A program made the position numbers and the translations under genes. This document shows, piece after piece, positions 1 to 7,096 of a DNA stretch of 7,096 bases; within the stretch, counting starts at the first letter, position 1; each line of letters opens with the position of its first letter. Under the pieces are notes generated by a model. That model saw only the letters and a list, made by a program, of their open reading frames with translations, made no database searches and was not told the origin of the DNA. The stretch is from an uncultured Clostridia bacterium (GTDB lineage: Bacteria > Bacillota > Clostridia > Christensenellales > CAG-917), in contig CAMGKS010000058.1 in the NCBI GenBank assembly GCA_946056785.1, forward strand, positions 1 through 7,096. Direction: 5' to 3'.

Positions 1-127
1 AGATTGAAAACTAAAAGAAAATTCCAAACCGCATAAATTCTAAATTGAGTGCAATTCAGATTACGGCAAAAGCAAACTAAAATTTTAAGAAATCAAATTA
101 CGGACGGGGAAAAATTAAGGAATACGT
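1..127. other. AT-rich leader upstream of mutS
   Basis: No recognisable gene is seen here. Frame 1 is open from the window edge to a TAA at 34-36, so the first bases could be the tail of an upstream gene, but eleven residues cannot be identified. A weak 5-bp inverted repeat (43-47 with 52-56) is too short to call a terminator. No convincing -35/-10 pair was found, so the mutS promoter may lie further left or the operon may begin upstream. The last bases contain the mutS ribosome binding site, AAGGA at 117-121, six bases before the ATG. Confidence 0.5.
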
Positions 128-2728
128 ATGCAAGAAATAAAGAATAATCCGAAACTTTCGCCTATGATGCGAAGGTATTTTGAAATTAAAGAAAATTATA
201 AAGACGCTATAGTGCTTTTTAGATTGGGCGACTTTTATGAAATGTTTTTCGACGATGCGGTAACGGCCTCCAAAGTGTTAGATTTGACGTTGACGGGCAG
301 AGATTGCGGACTTAGTGAGCGTGCTCCTATGTGCGGCGTTCCTTATCATGCTGTTGACGGATACGTCAGAAAGTTGATCGAACAGGGATACAGAGTCGCT
401 ATATGCGAGCAATTAACAGACCCGGCTACGTCTAAGGGTATGGTAGAGCGTGACGTAATCAGAGTTATTACAAAAGGCACGATAATGGAAGATACCATAC
501 TTGATGAAAAAGCTCCAAATTATCTTGCGTCCATCTCTATTAATAACGACAATTTCGGATTAAGTTGGAGCGACATATCGACGGGCGAGTTTTGCGTTTT
601 TCAAGGAAAGCTTTCCGAGTTGGACAGTATGTTATGCTCGATATCTCCGTCCGAAACCGTTTGCGGATTTTCTGAGTATAATTTGCTGTCGAAATTAAAT
701 TACTTTTCTCAGGACAATATGCTCAGGGCGATTGTAGACAGTGCGTACAATTACGATAACGCAGAAAAATCGCTATTAGAACAATTTCAAGTGGTTTCTT
801 TGTCGGTGTACGGCTGTGAGAATGAAAAACTTGCCGTATCTGCGGCAGGCGGCTTGCTTGAGTATTTAAAAGAAACTCAAAAAAGAACGTTATCGCAATT
901 AAGACCGGTTAAGCTTGTTAAAAAGAATTCTTTTATGATGCTTGACGGCAATACAAAAAGAAATCTTGAACTTGTTGCAAGGGCAAAAGACGGTAAACGT
1001 AACGGTTCGCTTTTGGGCGTTTTAGATTGCTGTGAAACCAGCATGGGTTCGAGAAGTCTGAAAAGATTGATTGAACAGCCGTTGCAAAATAAACAAGAGA
1101 TTTGCGAACGTTTAAACGCAACCGAATATTTGTTTAATAACATTTCTATTAGAGAGCGTTTAAAAGAATACTTGTCGGGGATTTCCGATTTGGAAAGACT
1201 TACGGCTAAAATTCCGTACGGAACTTTGACGCCAAAAGATTGCGTCGCAATAAGAAATTCGCTTAAAATCATTCCCGATATCAAATTGCTTTTAATTGAG
1301 TCCGATTCGGAATATATTAAAAAATTGGCAGATTCTTTAAATGAATTGGAAAATTTAAAAACGCTTTTGTTCAACGCTATTGACGAAAATAACGTTCAGT
1401 CAAAAGACGGCGGATATATTCTTGATAGTTACGACGAAAATTTAAAGAAGTACAGACATATAAAAGAAAATGCAAAAGTTTGGCTTGCCAATCTCGAAGC
1501 TGAAGAACGCGTTCAAAGCGGCATAAAAACTTTGCATATAGGTTATAACAGGGTTTTCGGCTATTATATCGAAGTGTCGAAGTCGTTTATAGATAAAGTA
1601 CCATACAGATATCAAAGAAAACAAACGTTAACGACCGGTGAAAGATACGTTACGCCTGAACTCAAAGAAATAGAAGAACAAATTTTAAATGCGGATGAAA
1701 ATGCGTCGAAACTCGAAGCCTCGCTCTTTGCGGAAATAAAAGAAGTTTTGTTAGGACAAGTTTCTTCGCTTCAGCAAAACGCTTTGGCTCTTGCTTGTAT
1801 CGACGTTTGTTGTTCTCTCGCAACCGTTGCGGTTAAAAACAGATATTGTAAACCGTCGATTGTTGACGGCAATAAGATAATAATTTCGGAAGGACGGCAT
1901 CCGGTTGTAGAAAAGCTGTCCGCAAGTTTCGATTATATACCAAACGATACTTGTTTAAACGGCAGCGACAGCAGGACGATGATAATCACCGGACCTAACA
2001 TGGCAGGTAAAAGTACTTATATGCGTCAGGTAGCTCTTATTACGTTAATGGCTCATATCGGCAGTTTTGTTCCTGCAAAGAAAGCGGAAATTTCCATTGT
2101 CGACCGTATTTTTACGAGAATCGGCGCCAGCGACGATTTAAGCAGCGGTCAAAGTACTTTTATGGTAGAAATGATTGAGGTTGCGACTATTTTGAACAAT
2201 GCAACCGAAAACAGTTTATTGTTGTTAGACGAAATCGGCAGGGGTACGTCCACCATTGACGGACTCAGTATCGCTTGGGCGGTAATGGAAGAAATAAACA
2301 AAAATATAAAAGCTAACACCTTATTTGCAACGCATTTTCATGAACTTATAGCTCTTGACGGTATGGAAGGCGTAAAGCTTTTTAAAGTTTTAGTCAAAGA
2401 AATAAACGGATCGGTTTTGTTTTTACATAAAATTTCGGAAGGCGGAGCAAATAAAAGTTTCGGTATCGAAGTTGCTCAGATTGCAGGCGTCCCAAAAAGC
2501 GTGGTAGACAACGCAAAACGAATAATGAAATCGATTGAAAGCGGAGAGAAAGTTGCGATATGCGACGGCAAAAAAGCGGCTGCCGATAGAGTTGCCAATT
2601 TAACCGAAATTAAACTTGCAAAATTTGACGCCATGAAAGAGATTTTGGAAGGCGTAGAAGTGAACAATTGCACGCCGATAGAAGCTTTAAGCATACTTGA
2701 CGAATTGATAAAAAGAAGTAAGGATTAA
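128..2728 (+). CDS. mutS: DNA mismatch repair protein MutS
   Basis: MutS is the cytoplasmic ATPase that scans DNA for base mismatches and small loops, then recruits MutL. The 866-residue length is normal for the family. The N-terminal mismatch-binding domain (about 1-115) has the Phe-X-Glu motif as F36-Y37-E38 in GDFYEMF. A connector domain (about 125-250), lever/core domain and DNA clamp (around 430-520, ending near VFGYYIEVSK) follow. The ABC ATPase has Walker A GPNMAGKST at 622-630, signature DDLSSGQSTF at 669-678, Walker B LLLLDE ending D701-E702, and the His switch ATHFHEL at 734-740. A helix-turn-helix dimerisation region and a tail ending in TPIEALSILDEL close the protein. AAGGA six bases upstream supports the ATG at 128. 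All catalytic motifs are intact, but no canonical QxxLF clamp-binding peptide is visible in the tail (about 800-866). It leads a tight cluster with mutL and miaA. Confidence 0.98.
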   Translation: MQEIKNNPKLSPMMRRYFEIKENYKDAIVLFRLGDFYEMFFDDAVTASKVLDLTLTGRDCGLSERAPMCGVPYHAVDGYVRKLIEQGYRVAICEQLTDPATSKGMVERDVIRVITKGTIMEDTILDEKAPNYLASISINNDNFGLSWSDISTGEFCVFQGKLSELDSMLCSISPSETVCGFSEYNLLSKLNYFSQDNMLRAIVDSAYNYDNAEKSLLEQFQVVSLSVYGCENEKLAVSAAGGLLEYLKETQKRTLSQLRPVKLVKKNSFMMLDGNTKRNLELVARAKDGKRNGSLLGVLDCCETSMGSRSLKRLIEQPLQNKQEICERLNATEYLFNNISIRERLKEYLSGISDLERLTAKIPYGTLTPKDCVAIRNSLKIIPDIKLLLIESDSEYIKKLADSLNELENLKTLLFNAIDENNVQSKDGGYILDSYDENLKKYRHIKENAKVWLANLEAEERVQSGIKTLHIGYNRVFGYYIEVSKSFIDKVPYRYQRKQTLTTGERYVTPELKEIEEQILNADENASKLEASLFAEIKEVLLGQVSSLQQNALALACIDVCCSLATVAVKNRYCKPSIVDGNKIIISEGRHPVVEKLSASFDYIPNDTCLNGSDSRTMIITGPNMAGKSTYMRQVALITLMAHIGSFVPAKKAEISIVDRIFTRIGASDDLSSGQSTFMVEMIEVATILNNATENSLLLLDEIGRGTSTIDGLSIAWAVMEEINKNIKANTLFATHFHELIALDGMEGVKLFKVLVKEINGSVLFLHKISEGGANKSFGIEVAQIAGVPKSVVDNAKRIMKSIESGEKVAICDGKKAAADRVANLTEIKLAKFDAMKEILEGVEVNNCTPIEALSILDELIKRSKD
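2720..2724 (+). promoter_or_regulatory. mutL ribosome binding site inside mutS
   Basis: AAGGA lies within the last codons of mutS, nine bases before the mutL ATG at 2734. With only five bases between the mutS stop and the mutL start, translation of mutL is probably coupled to that of mutS. The coupling is an inference from spacing. Confidence 0.7.
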
Positions 2729-2733
2729 CTCGC

Positions 2734-4779
2734 ATGAGCAGAATAAACGAATTAAAACCAAACGTTTTCAATATGATAGCGGCAGGCGAGGTCGTTGAGC
2801 GTCCTTCGTCGGTTGTTAAAGAATTGATCGAAAACAGTTTAGACGCAGGGGCGACTATCGTTGACGTTGAAATAGAAAACGGCGGTTTAAAAACGATTAA
2901 AGTTTCCGACAACGGAATCGGAATGGATAAAACAGATTTAGTTTTGTCTGTTAAACCGCACGCTACAAGCAAACTCAGCTCGGCAGAAGATTTAAGCACA
3001 ATTTCAACGTTCGGTTTTCGCGGAGAAGCATTAGCAAGTATCGAAGCTGTTTCAAAAGTGAAAATCGTTTCAAAAATTAAGGGTGAAAGCGCTTATTGCT
3101 ATGATCCCGGCGTTTCACCTTTGCCTTTTGAGGCTGCAAGAATGGACGGAACTACCGTGGAAATTTGCGATTTGTTTTATAACGTTCCTGCTAGATTAAA
3201 ATTTTTAAAATCAACGAAAACGGAAGAAAAGTATATTTTTGAAAAAGTTGCAAATTTAATTCTTGCTAATCCTGAAATTTCTTTTTCGCTAAAAGCCGAC
3301 GGAAGGACGCTTATACAAAGTAACGGAAAGGGAGCAAAAGAAGCTCTTTACTCGGTGTTCGGAAATTTAGCGGATAAGTTTTATGAAATGAATTTCAGGC
3401 ATAACAATTTCATTTTAAGCGGTTTTATTTCAGACCCCGAACATACAAGGTCTACAAGAAGCGGGCAGGTGATTATTGTAAACGGAAGAGTTGTTCAGGA
3501 TAAGAATCTTTGCTTGGCAGTTGAAAGAGCGTATGGCGGCTTGCTTATGAAGCATTCATATCCTATGTTTGTGTTGTCCTTGATTTTACCTTTTGATTTT
3601 GTTGACGTCAACGTTCATCCTCAAAAATCGGAAGTCCGTTTTCAATCGCCTAATGCGGTTTTCGGGTTCGTATATAAATCGGTTGCCGAAACGTTGGCTA
3701 TAAACGAAACGTCGTTTTCGCTCGAAGCGGAAATCAATCGTAAAATTAATGACAAAGGCACGGAGACGAATTTCTGTGTTCCGATAAATTCCGACTTGAA
3801 TTTTTCCGATTTGTTTGCAAAAAATCAATTAAATGAAGGTGTTAGTGCTTATTCTATACCTTGTGACGCAAAATCTGAGTTTAGTGGCGGGGAATATAAA
3901 TTGCGAGATTTTTCTTCCGATCGCCCAAGTGGCAAAAACTTAGACGACACAAATGAAAATTCCAAAAAACCGTGTGACGTTGAACTTTTGGCGGAAAGAG
4001 TCGGTGTCGCAGATGAAAGTTCGCACGACTATAATTATCGCAAAACAAATTTTCAAAGTTCTTTAAAAACGGAAGAATATGCGTCAAATGAACAGTCGGT
4101 CGATAATTACGGCAAATCGAACCTTGAACTTATAAATTCTTTACAAAATATTAATACGGATAACGGCAAGGCAAAAGAGGGCGAAGATTGCGGCATATTT
4201 TGCGAAGCGGAGTCTACAAAAGTTTTGTGCTCACTTTTTGATACGTATCTTTTAGTTAAAAATAAAGGTAAAATTTATTTGATCGACCAGCACGCCGCTC
4301 ACGAACGCATAATATTCGATAGGCTTATCTCGTCGATATCGCAAGAGGAATCGGTTTCGCAGCCTATGCTGTTTTCGTTTAGCGAAGAGATTGATTATAA
4401 TGCGTTTTCCCGCGTAAAAAACATGTTGCCGTCTTTACAAAAAATCGGTTTTGAGATAGCTTTGGACGAAAGTCGCAACCGCATAGAAATCTTAGCTATA
4501 CCTGCAATAATGCTGAACGTAAGGCTAAAAGAATTCCTGCACAATCTTTTGACCTCGTTTAATGAAGATATAACGATTGAAAATTTGCTTTACGAACGTA
4601 TTTGCCAGTCTGCTTGCAAAGCGGCAATAAAAGGCGGCGACAGTTTCACGGAAGAACAACTTGAATATTTAATTAAAGATTTCAAAAACGATTTTCCTAA
4701 ACAATGTCCTCACGGCAGACCGGCGATTATTGAAATAGAAAAACAAGCACTTGAAAAACTTTTTAAAAGAATAGTGTAA
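2734..4779 (+). CDS. mutL: DNA mismatch repair protein MutL, endonuclease type
   Basis: MutL links mismatch recognition by MutS to strand incision; in bacteria without MutH it nicks DNA itself. The 681-residue protein has a GHKL ATPase (about 1-210) with E30 and N34 in VVKELIENSLDAG, DNGIGM at 59-64, HATSK at 76-80 and GFRGEAL at 94-100. A transducer domain follows, with K298 in NVHPQKSEV. Residues about 330-485 form a Ser/Asn/Asp/Glu-rich linker with no recognisable fold. The C-terminal nuclease and dimerisation domain has the metal motif DQHAAHERIIFD at 518-529, ACKAAIK at 627-633, CPHGRP at 658-663 and a final FKRIV. The family motif is DQHA(X)2E(X)4E; the last Glu is Asp529 here, while D518, H520 and E524 remain. 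QPMLF at 543-547 resembles a sliding-clamp binding peptide and sits where Bacillus MutL carries its own. An active nicking enzyme is likely. Confidence 0.98.
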   Translation: MSRINELKPNVFNMIAAGEVVERPSSVVKELIENSLDAGATIVDVEIENGGLKTIKVSDNGIGMDKTDLVLSVKPHATSKLSSAEDLSTISTFGFRGEALASIEAVSKVKIVSKIKGESAYCYDPGVSPLPFEAARMDGTTVEICDLFYNVPARLKFLKSTKTEEKYIFEKVANLILANPEISFSLKADGRTLIQSNGKGAKEALYSVFGNLADKFYEMNFRHNNFILSGFISDPEHTRSTRSGQVIIVNGRVVQDKNLCLAVERAYGGLLMKHSYPMFVLSLILPFDFVDVNVHPQKSEVRFQSPNAVFGFVYKSVAETLAINETSFSLEAEINRKINDKGTETNFCVPINSDLNFSDLFAKNQLNEGVSAYSIPCDAKSEFSGGEYKLRDFSSDRPSGKNLDDTNENSKKPCDVELLAERVGVADESSHDYNYRKTNFQSSLKTEEYASNEQSVDNYGKSNLELINSLQNINTDNGKAKEGEDCGIFCEAESTKVLCSLFDTYLLVKNKGKIYLIDQHAAHERIIFDRLISSISQEESVSQPMLFSFSEEIDYNAFSRVKNMLPSLQKIGFEIALDESRNRIEILAIPAIMLNVRLKEFLHNLLTSFNEDITIENLLYERICQSACKAAIKGGDSFTEEQLEYLIKDFKNDFPKQCPHGRPAIIEIEKQALEKLFKRIV

Positions 4780-4790
4780 AAGGAACGACA

Positions 4791-5693
4791 ATGGAAAAAA
4801 AGAACAAAGCGGTGTTTGTCGTAGGTCCTACGGCTTCGGGAAAATCTGCCTTAGGCTTAAAAATCGCAGAGATTTTTAGCGGCGAGATCGTATCTTGCGA
4901 TTCTATGCAAATATATAGAAAGCTCAATATAGGAACGGCAAAGGAAAGTTTAAAAAACCGAGAGCGTATCCCGCATCACATGATTGACGTTGTAGACTAT
5001 GACGCTGATTTTTCGGTTGCCGAATACCAAAAAACGGCTTTGCAGATTATTTCGGATATATGGAGTAGGGGTAAATTGCCCGTGATAGTCGGCGGTACGG
5101 GGCTTTACGTTGAATCGCTTATCCGACCTATGTCGTTTTCAAAAGCCGATAAAGATGACGGAATACGACGCAAATTGGAATCGGATCTTGAAAAATACGG
5201 TGAAATCGAGTTATATAGAAGACTTAACGAAGTTGACGCCGAAACAGCGAAAAAACTTCATCCAAACGATACAAAACGCGTAATCAGAGCTCTTGAAATT
5301 TTTTTAAAAACAGGCATACCAAAAAGCGAACAAGCGGATAAAATAACTCCGCCACCGTTTGATTATTTAATGTTGGGGTTGGATATGGATAGGGCTTTGC
5401 TATATTCGAGAATCGATGAGAGAGTGGACGTTATGTTTGAAGAAGGACTTGCTTTAGAAGTGTTATCGATAAATGATTTTAGCTTACAATCTATGCAGGC
5501 AATCGGTTACAAAGAATTTGCCGATTATAACGGTTTTAACGTCGAAGAAATAAAAGAAAAAATTAAAAAACATTCAAGAAACTATGCAAAACGTCAATTA
5601 ACGTGGTTCAGGCGTTATAAAGAGATAAATTGGATTAATCCTTATGATGACGATTCGGCGGTTTCTTTGGTGAAAAGGTTTTTAAGCGTTTAA
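4791..5693 (+). CDS. miaA: tRNA dimethylallyltransferase MiaA
   Basis: MiaA transfers a dimethylallyl group from DMAPP to N6 of adenine 37 in tRNAs that read codons starting with U; MiaB usually methylthiolates the product. At 300 residues it is full length. It has the P-loop GPTASGKS at 12-19, the substrate motif DSMQIY at 37-42 with D37 as the expected catalytic base, NIGTAK at 46-51, IPHHMID at 60-66, GGTGLY at 101-106, HPNDTKRVIRALE in the middle, QAIGYKE at 236-242 and RQLTWFRR at 268-275. AAGGA at 4780-4784, six bases before the ATG, supports the start. The 11-base gap after mutL suggests co-transcription. In many Firmicutes and Proteobacteria miaA is followed by hfq; none is present here. 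No anomaly is seen in the protein itself. Confidence 0.98.
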   Translation: MEKKNKAVFVVGPTASGKSALGLKIAEIFSGEIVSCDSMQIYRKLNIGTAKESLKNRERIPHHMIDVVDYDADFSVAEYQKTALQIISDIWSRGKLPVIVGGTGLYVESLIRPMSFSKADKDDGIRRKLESDLEKYGEIELYRRLNEVDAETAKKLHPNDTKRVIRALEIFLKTGIPKSEQADKITPPPFDYLMLGLDMDRALLYSRIDERVDVMFEEGLALEVLSINDFSLQSMQAIGYKEFADYNGFNVEEIKEKIKKHSRNYAKRQLTWFRRYKEINWINPYDDDSAVSLVKRFLSV

Positions 5694-5771
5694 GCAAAGT
5701 CGCTTTTGTGCCTTGTTACAATCGATGACGAAAATTTTTTATTTTAATTTTCAAAACAACGATACGCAAAT

Positions 5772-5817
5772 AAAAAAAGCGAAAAAAGCAAAAAAATAAG
5801 AAAACCATTACAAAAAA
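5772..5817. repeat. Phased A-tracts, probable curved DNA
   Basis: Runs of A occur at 5772-5778, 5782-5787, 5790-5796, 5801-5804 and 5812-5817. Their centres lie about 9, 9, 10 and 12 bases apart, close to one helical turn, an arrangement known to bend DNA. The block ends just upstream of the TATAAT at 5828-5833, and its left part covers the -40 to -60 zone of a start near 5840, where an A-rich UP element would bind the RNA polymerase alpha subunit. Curvature and an UP role are inferences; the runs and spacing are seen directly. Confidence 0.5.
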
Positions 5818-5838
5818 CAGCGTTTTTTATAATGGTTT
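5802..5838. terminator. 17-bp A/T-rich hairpin, candidate terminator
   Basis: The arms 5802-5818 and 5822-5838 pair over 17 positions around the three-base loop AGC. In rightward RNA there is one C-A mismatch (5811 with 5829), and only three U residues, themselves paired in the stem, end the 3' arm. In leftward RNA the same position becomes a G-U wobble, so the stem is fully paired, and it is followed by U-rich sequence (complement of 5772-5801). The element therefore looks like a better intrinsic terminator for leftward than for rightward transcripts, although it may act in both directions. It separates the mutS-mutL-miaA unit from the next gene. Confidence 0.55.
5828..5833 (+). promoter_or_regulatory. 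Candidate -10 box (TATAAT) for the YnbB-like gene
   Basis: A perfect TATAAT lies in the 3' arm of the hairpin, 50 bases before the ATG at 5884. At 17-base spacing the -35 hexamer would be CCATTA (5805-5810), a poor match to TTGACA, and no TGN extension precedes the box. The A-tract block upstream could compensate as an UP element. In AT-rich DNA such a box may arise by chance, so confidence is low. Confidence 0.3.
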
Positions 5839-5883
5839 ATAAAAAATATACGGTAAATCAATAAAAATTAAGGAAAATTCGAA

Positions 5884-7071
5884 ATGAATAAAGAAGTTGT
5901 AGAATTTGTTGAAAATTGTGAAGAAAGACTGTCGGGGCTGTTTAAACAAATAGATAGCGTTGCGTTAAAAAATCAAGAAAAAGTTCTTAATTCTTTTAAA
6001 AACAATAACGTAGCCGCAAGACATTTTTCCGGTACAAACGGCTATGGGTATGACGATATAGGCAGAGACGTTTTAGCAAAATTGTTTGCCGAAGTTTTAG
6101 GGGGAGAAAGTGCAATCGTTTCTCCGCTTATGGTCAGCGGTACACACGCTTTGTCGACTATGCTTTTCGGGGTATTAAGACCGAATGACAAATTTATAGC
6201 AATTTCAGGCATGCCGTACGATACTTTGACAGACGTAATTTTGGGCAAAGGCGTCGGGTCGCTTTCAGAATACGGAATTAAATTTGACAAAATCGACTTG
6301 TTAAACGATGGGCAAAGCGTTTCGTTTGATAAGGAAAAAATCAAAAACGCCTTAATTCAAGAACCGATAAGAGCTGTTTTTATTCAACGTTCGAGAGGGT
6401 ATAATTGGCGTAATGCAATATCGTGTTCACAAATAGAGGACGTGTGTAGGTTTGTAAAGTCAATCAGCCGAGATACAATCGTTATTGTCGATAATTGTTA
6501 CGGTGAATTTGTCGAAGAAGTTGAACCTTTGAACGTAGGGGCAGACGTTATGGCGGGGTCGCTTATTAAAAATATCGGTGGAGGAATTGCGCCTACAGGC
6601 GGATATATTGCAGGAAGAAAAGATTTAGTCGATATGTGCGGATATAAACTTACGGCACCGTCTATAGGTATGGAAGTCGGCTCGTACGCCTTTGGATATA
6701 CGCAATTTTATGAAGGATTGTTTTTAGCCCCAAGCGTGGTTAAAAACGCTTTAAAATCATGCTGTTTGTTTTCCGAAACCTATAAGGCGTTGGGATATGA
6801 GGTACAGCCTGATTGTGAACAGGTCAGACCGTATGATATCGTTACAAGCATAAAATTTAACGACTCGCAAAAACTTATTGATTTTATTCGTTCTATTCAG
6901 GCGATTTCTCCCGTCGACAGCAATTTGTTGCTTGAACCGTGGGATATGCCGGGATATAAACACAAAGTAATTATGGCGGCAGGCACGTTTGTGCAAGGAG
7001 CGTCAATCGAACTAAGTGCCGACGCCCCGATAAAAGAACCATGGCATATTTGGCGAGCAAGTACGCACTGA
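5884..7071 (+). CDS. PLP-dependent methionine gamma-lyase family protein (YnbB-like), 3' end disrupted
   Basis: This belongs to the YnbB or 'aluminium resistance protein' group of fold-type I PLP enzymes (Pfam Met_gamma_lyase). The names come from similarity; the physiological substrate is not established. Recognisable parts are NGYGYDDIGRDVL near the N-terminus, the VSGTHAL region, FIQRSRGYNWRNA, D203 in VDNCYGEFVE (expected to contact the PLP ring nitrogen), and K229 in GSLIKNIGGG, the expected Schiff-base lysine. The start is supported by AAGGA at 5870-5874, nine bases before the ATG. Near the end MAAGTFVQGASIELSADAPIKEP is family-typical, but the family normally continues with an aromatic-rich segment and a QGGLTY-type motif. 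Here the frame instead reads WHIWRASTH and stops, so about the last 20-30 residues are missing or replaced. The enzyme core is intact; the 3' end is probably an assembly or recombination junction, or less likely a real frameshift. Confidence 0.9.
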   Translation: MNKEVVEFVENCEERLSGLFKQIDSVALKNQEKVLNSFKNNNVAARHFSGTNGYGYDDIGRDVLAKLFAEVLGGESAIVSPLMVSGTHALSTMLFGVLRPNDKFIAISGMPYDTLTDVILGKGVGSLSEYGIKFDKIDLLNDGQSVSFDKEKIKNALIQEPIRAVFIQRSRGYNWRNAISCSQIEDVCRFVKSISRDTIVIVDNCYGEFVEEVEPLNVGADVMAGSLIKNIGGGIAPTGGYIAGRKDLVDMCGYKLTAPSIGMEVGSYAFGYTQFYEGLFLAPSVVKNALKSCCLFSETYKALGYEVQPDCEQVRPYDIVTSIKFNDSQKLIDFIRSIQAISPVDSNLLLEPWDMPGYKHKVIMAAGTFVQGASIELSADAPIKEPWHIWRASTH

Positions 7072-7096
7072 CGGTGGTGAGCAACGGCTTCGCCGA
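7041..7096 (+). other. Probable foreign or chimeric sequence at the right edge
   Basis: From about 7041 the sequence no longer fits the YnbB-like family. Bases 7051-7096 contain 29 G or C of 46 (63%), well above the AT-rich rest of the window. A different frame, starting at the ATG at 7041, stays open to the edge and reads MAYLASKYALTVVSNGFA; nearly all of its codons end in G or C, unlike the four genes to the left. The VVSNGF part recalls motif II (hydrophobic strand, then S/T-N-G) of HAD-type hydrolases such as YjjG-like nucleotidases, but 18 residues are too few to assign. A misjoined contig end is the simplest reading. Confidence 0.5.

Noticed and set aside
1..36. C-terminal tail of an upstream gene in frame 1
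   Set aside because: Eleven codons to a TAA match no family I recognise, and an open run of this length is common by chance.
877..1374. 165-residue leftward open frame inside mutS
   Set aside because: It lies wholly antisense to a conserved mutS region, shows no recognisable domain and has no convincing ribosome binding site. It is a shadow of the mutS coding frame.
2610..2999. 129-residue leftward open frame across the mutS-mutL junction
   Set aside because: It is antisense to the mutS tail and the conserved MutL ATPase motifs. Its composition is what the complementary strand of those codons gives.
5694..5711. Small hairpin just after the miaA stop (AAAG, loop TCG, CTTT)
   Set aside because: The stem is only four to five pairs and no U-tract follows, so it is too weak to call a terminator.
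5713..5721. Palindrome TTGTTACAA as an operator
   Set aside because: It is short, occurs once and is far from the downstream gene's likely start.
5730..5752. Inverted repeat GAAAATT/AATTTTC
   Set aside because: Seven nearly all-A/T pairs around a nine-base loop are expected by chance in such AT-rich sequence.

Overview
The window is AT-rich and looks like a chromosomal segment of an uncultured, probably Clostridia-type member of the Firmicutes. Four rightward genes stand in the order mutS, mutL, miaA and a PLP-dependent 'methionine gamma-lyase family' (YnbB-type) gene, an order familiar from Firmicutes. MutL carries the metal-dependent endonuclease motifs of bacteria that lack MutH. The exact taxon cannot be read from the window.

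Layout: 1-127 is a short AT-rich leader with a good ribosome binding site but no clear promoter. MutS (128-2728), MutL (2734-4779) and MiaA (4791-5693) are packed with gaps of 5 and 11 bases and read as one operon. A 190-base intergenic region (5694-5883) holds helically phased A-tracts, a 17-bp A/T-rich hairpin and a TATAAT box, which suggests that the fourth gene starts a separate transcript. The YnbB-like gene (5884-7071) is normal until its last residues.

Function: MutS recognises mismatches, and MutL couples that recognition to nicking of the new strand. MiaA prenylates A37 of tRNAs that read UNN codons. The operon therefore joins replication fidelity and translation fidelity, an old and common linkage. 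The YnbB-like enzyme is a fold-type I PLP protein whose real substrate is not established.

I do not see a novel defence or mobile system. The points most worth checking are: an apparent chimeric or foreign junction at about 7041 that cuts the C-terminus of the last gene; a hairpin whose sequence suits termination of leftward transcripts better than rightward ones; a Glu-to-Asp change in the MutL endonuclease motif; and the lack of a visible sliding-clamp motif in the MutS tail while MutL has one.
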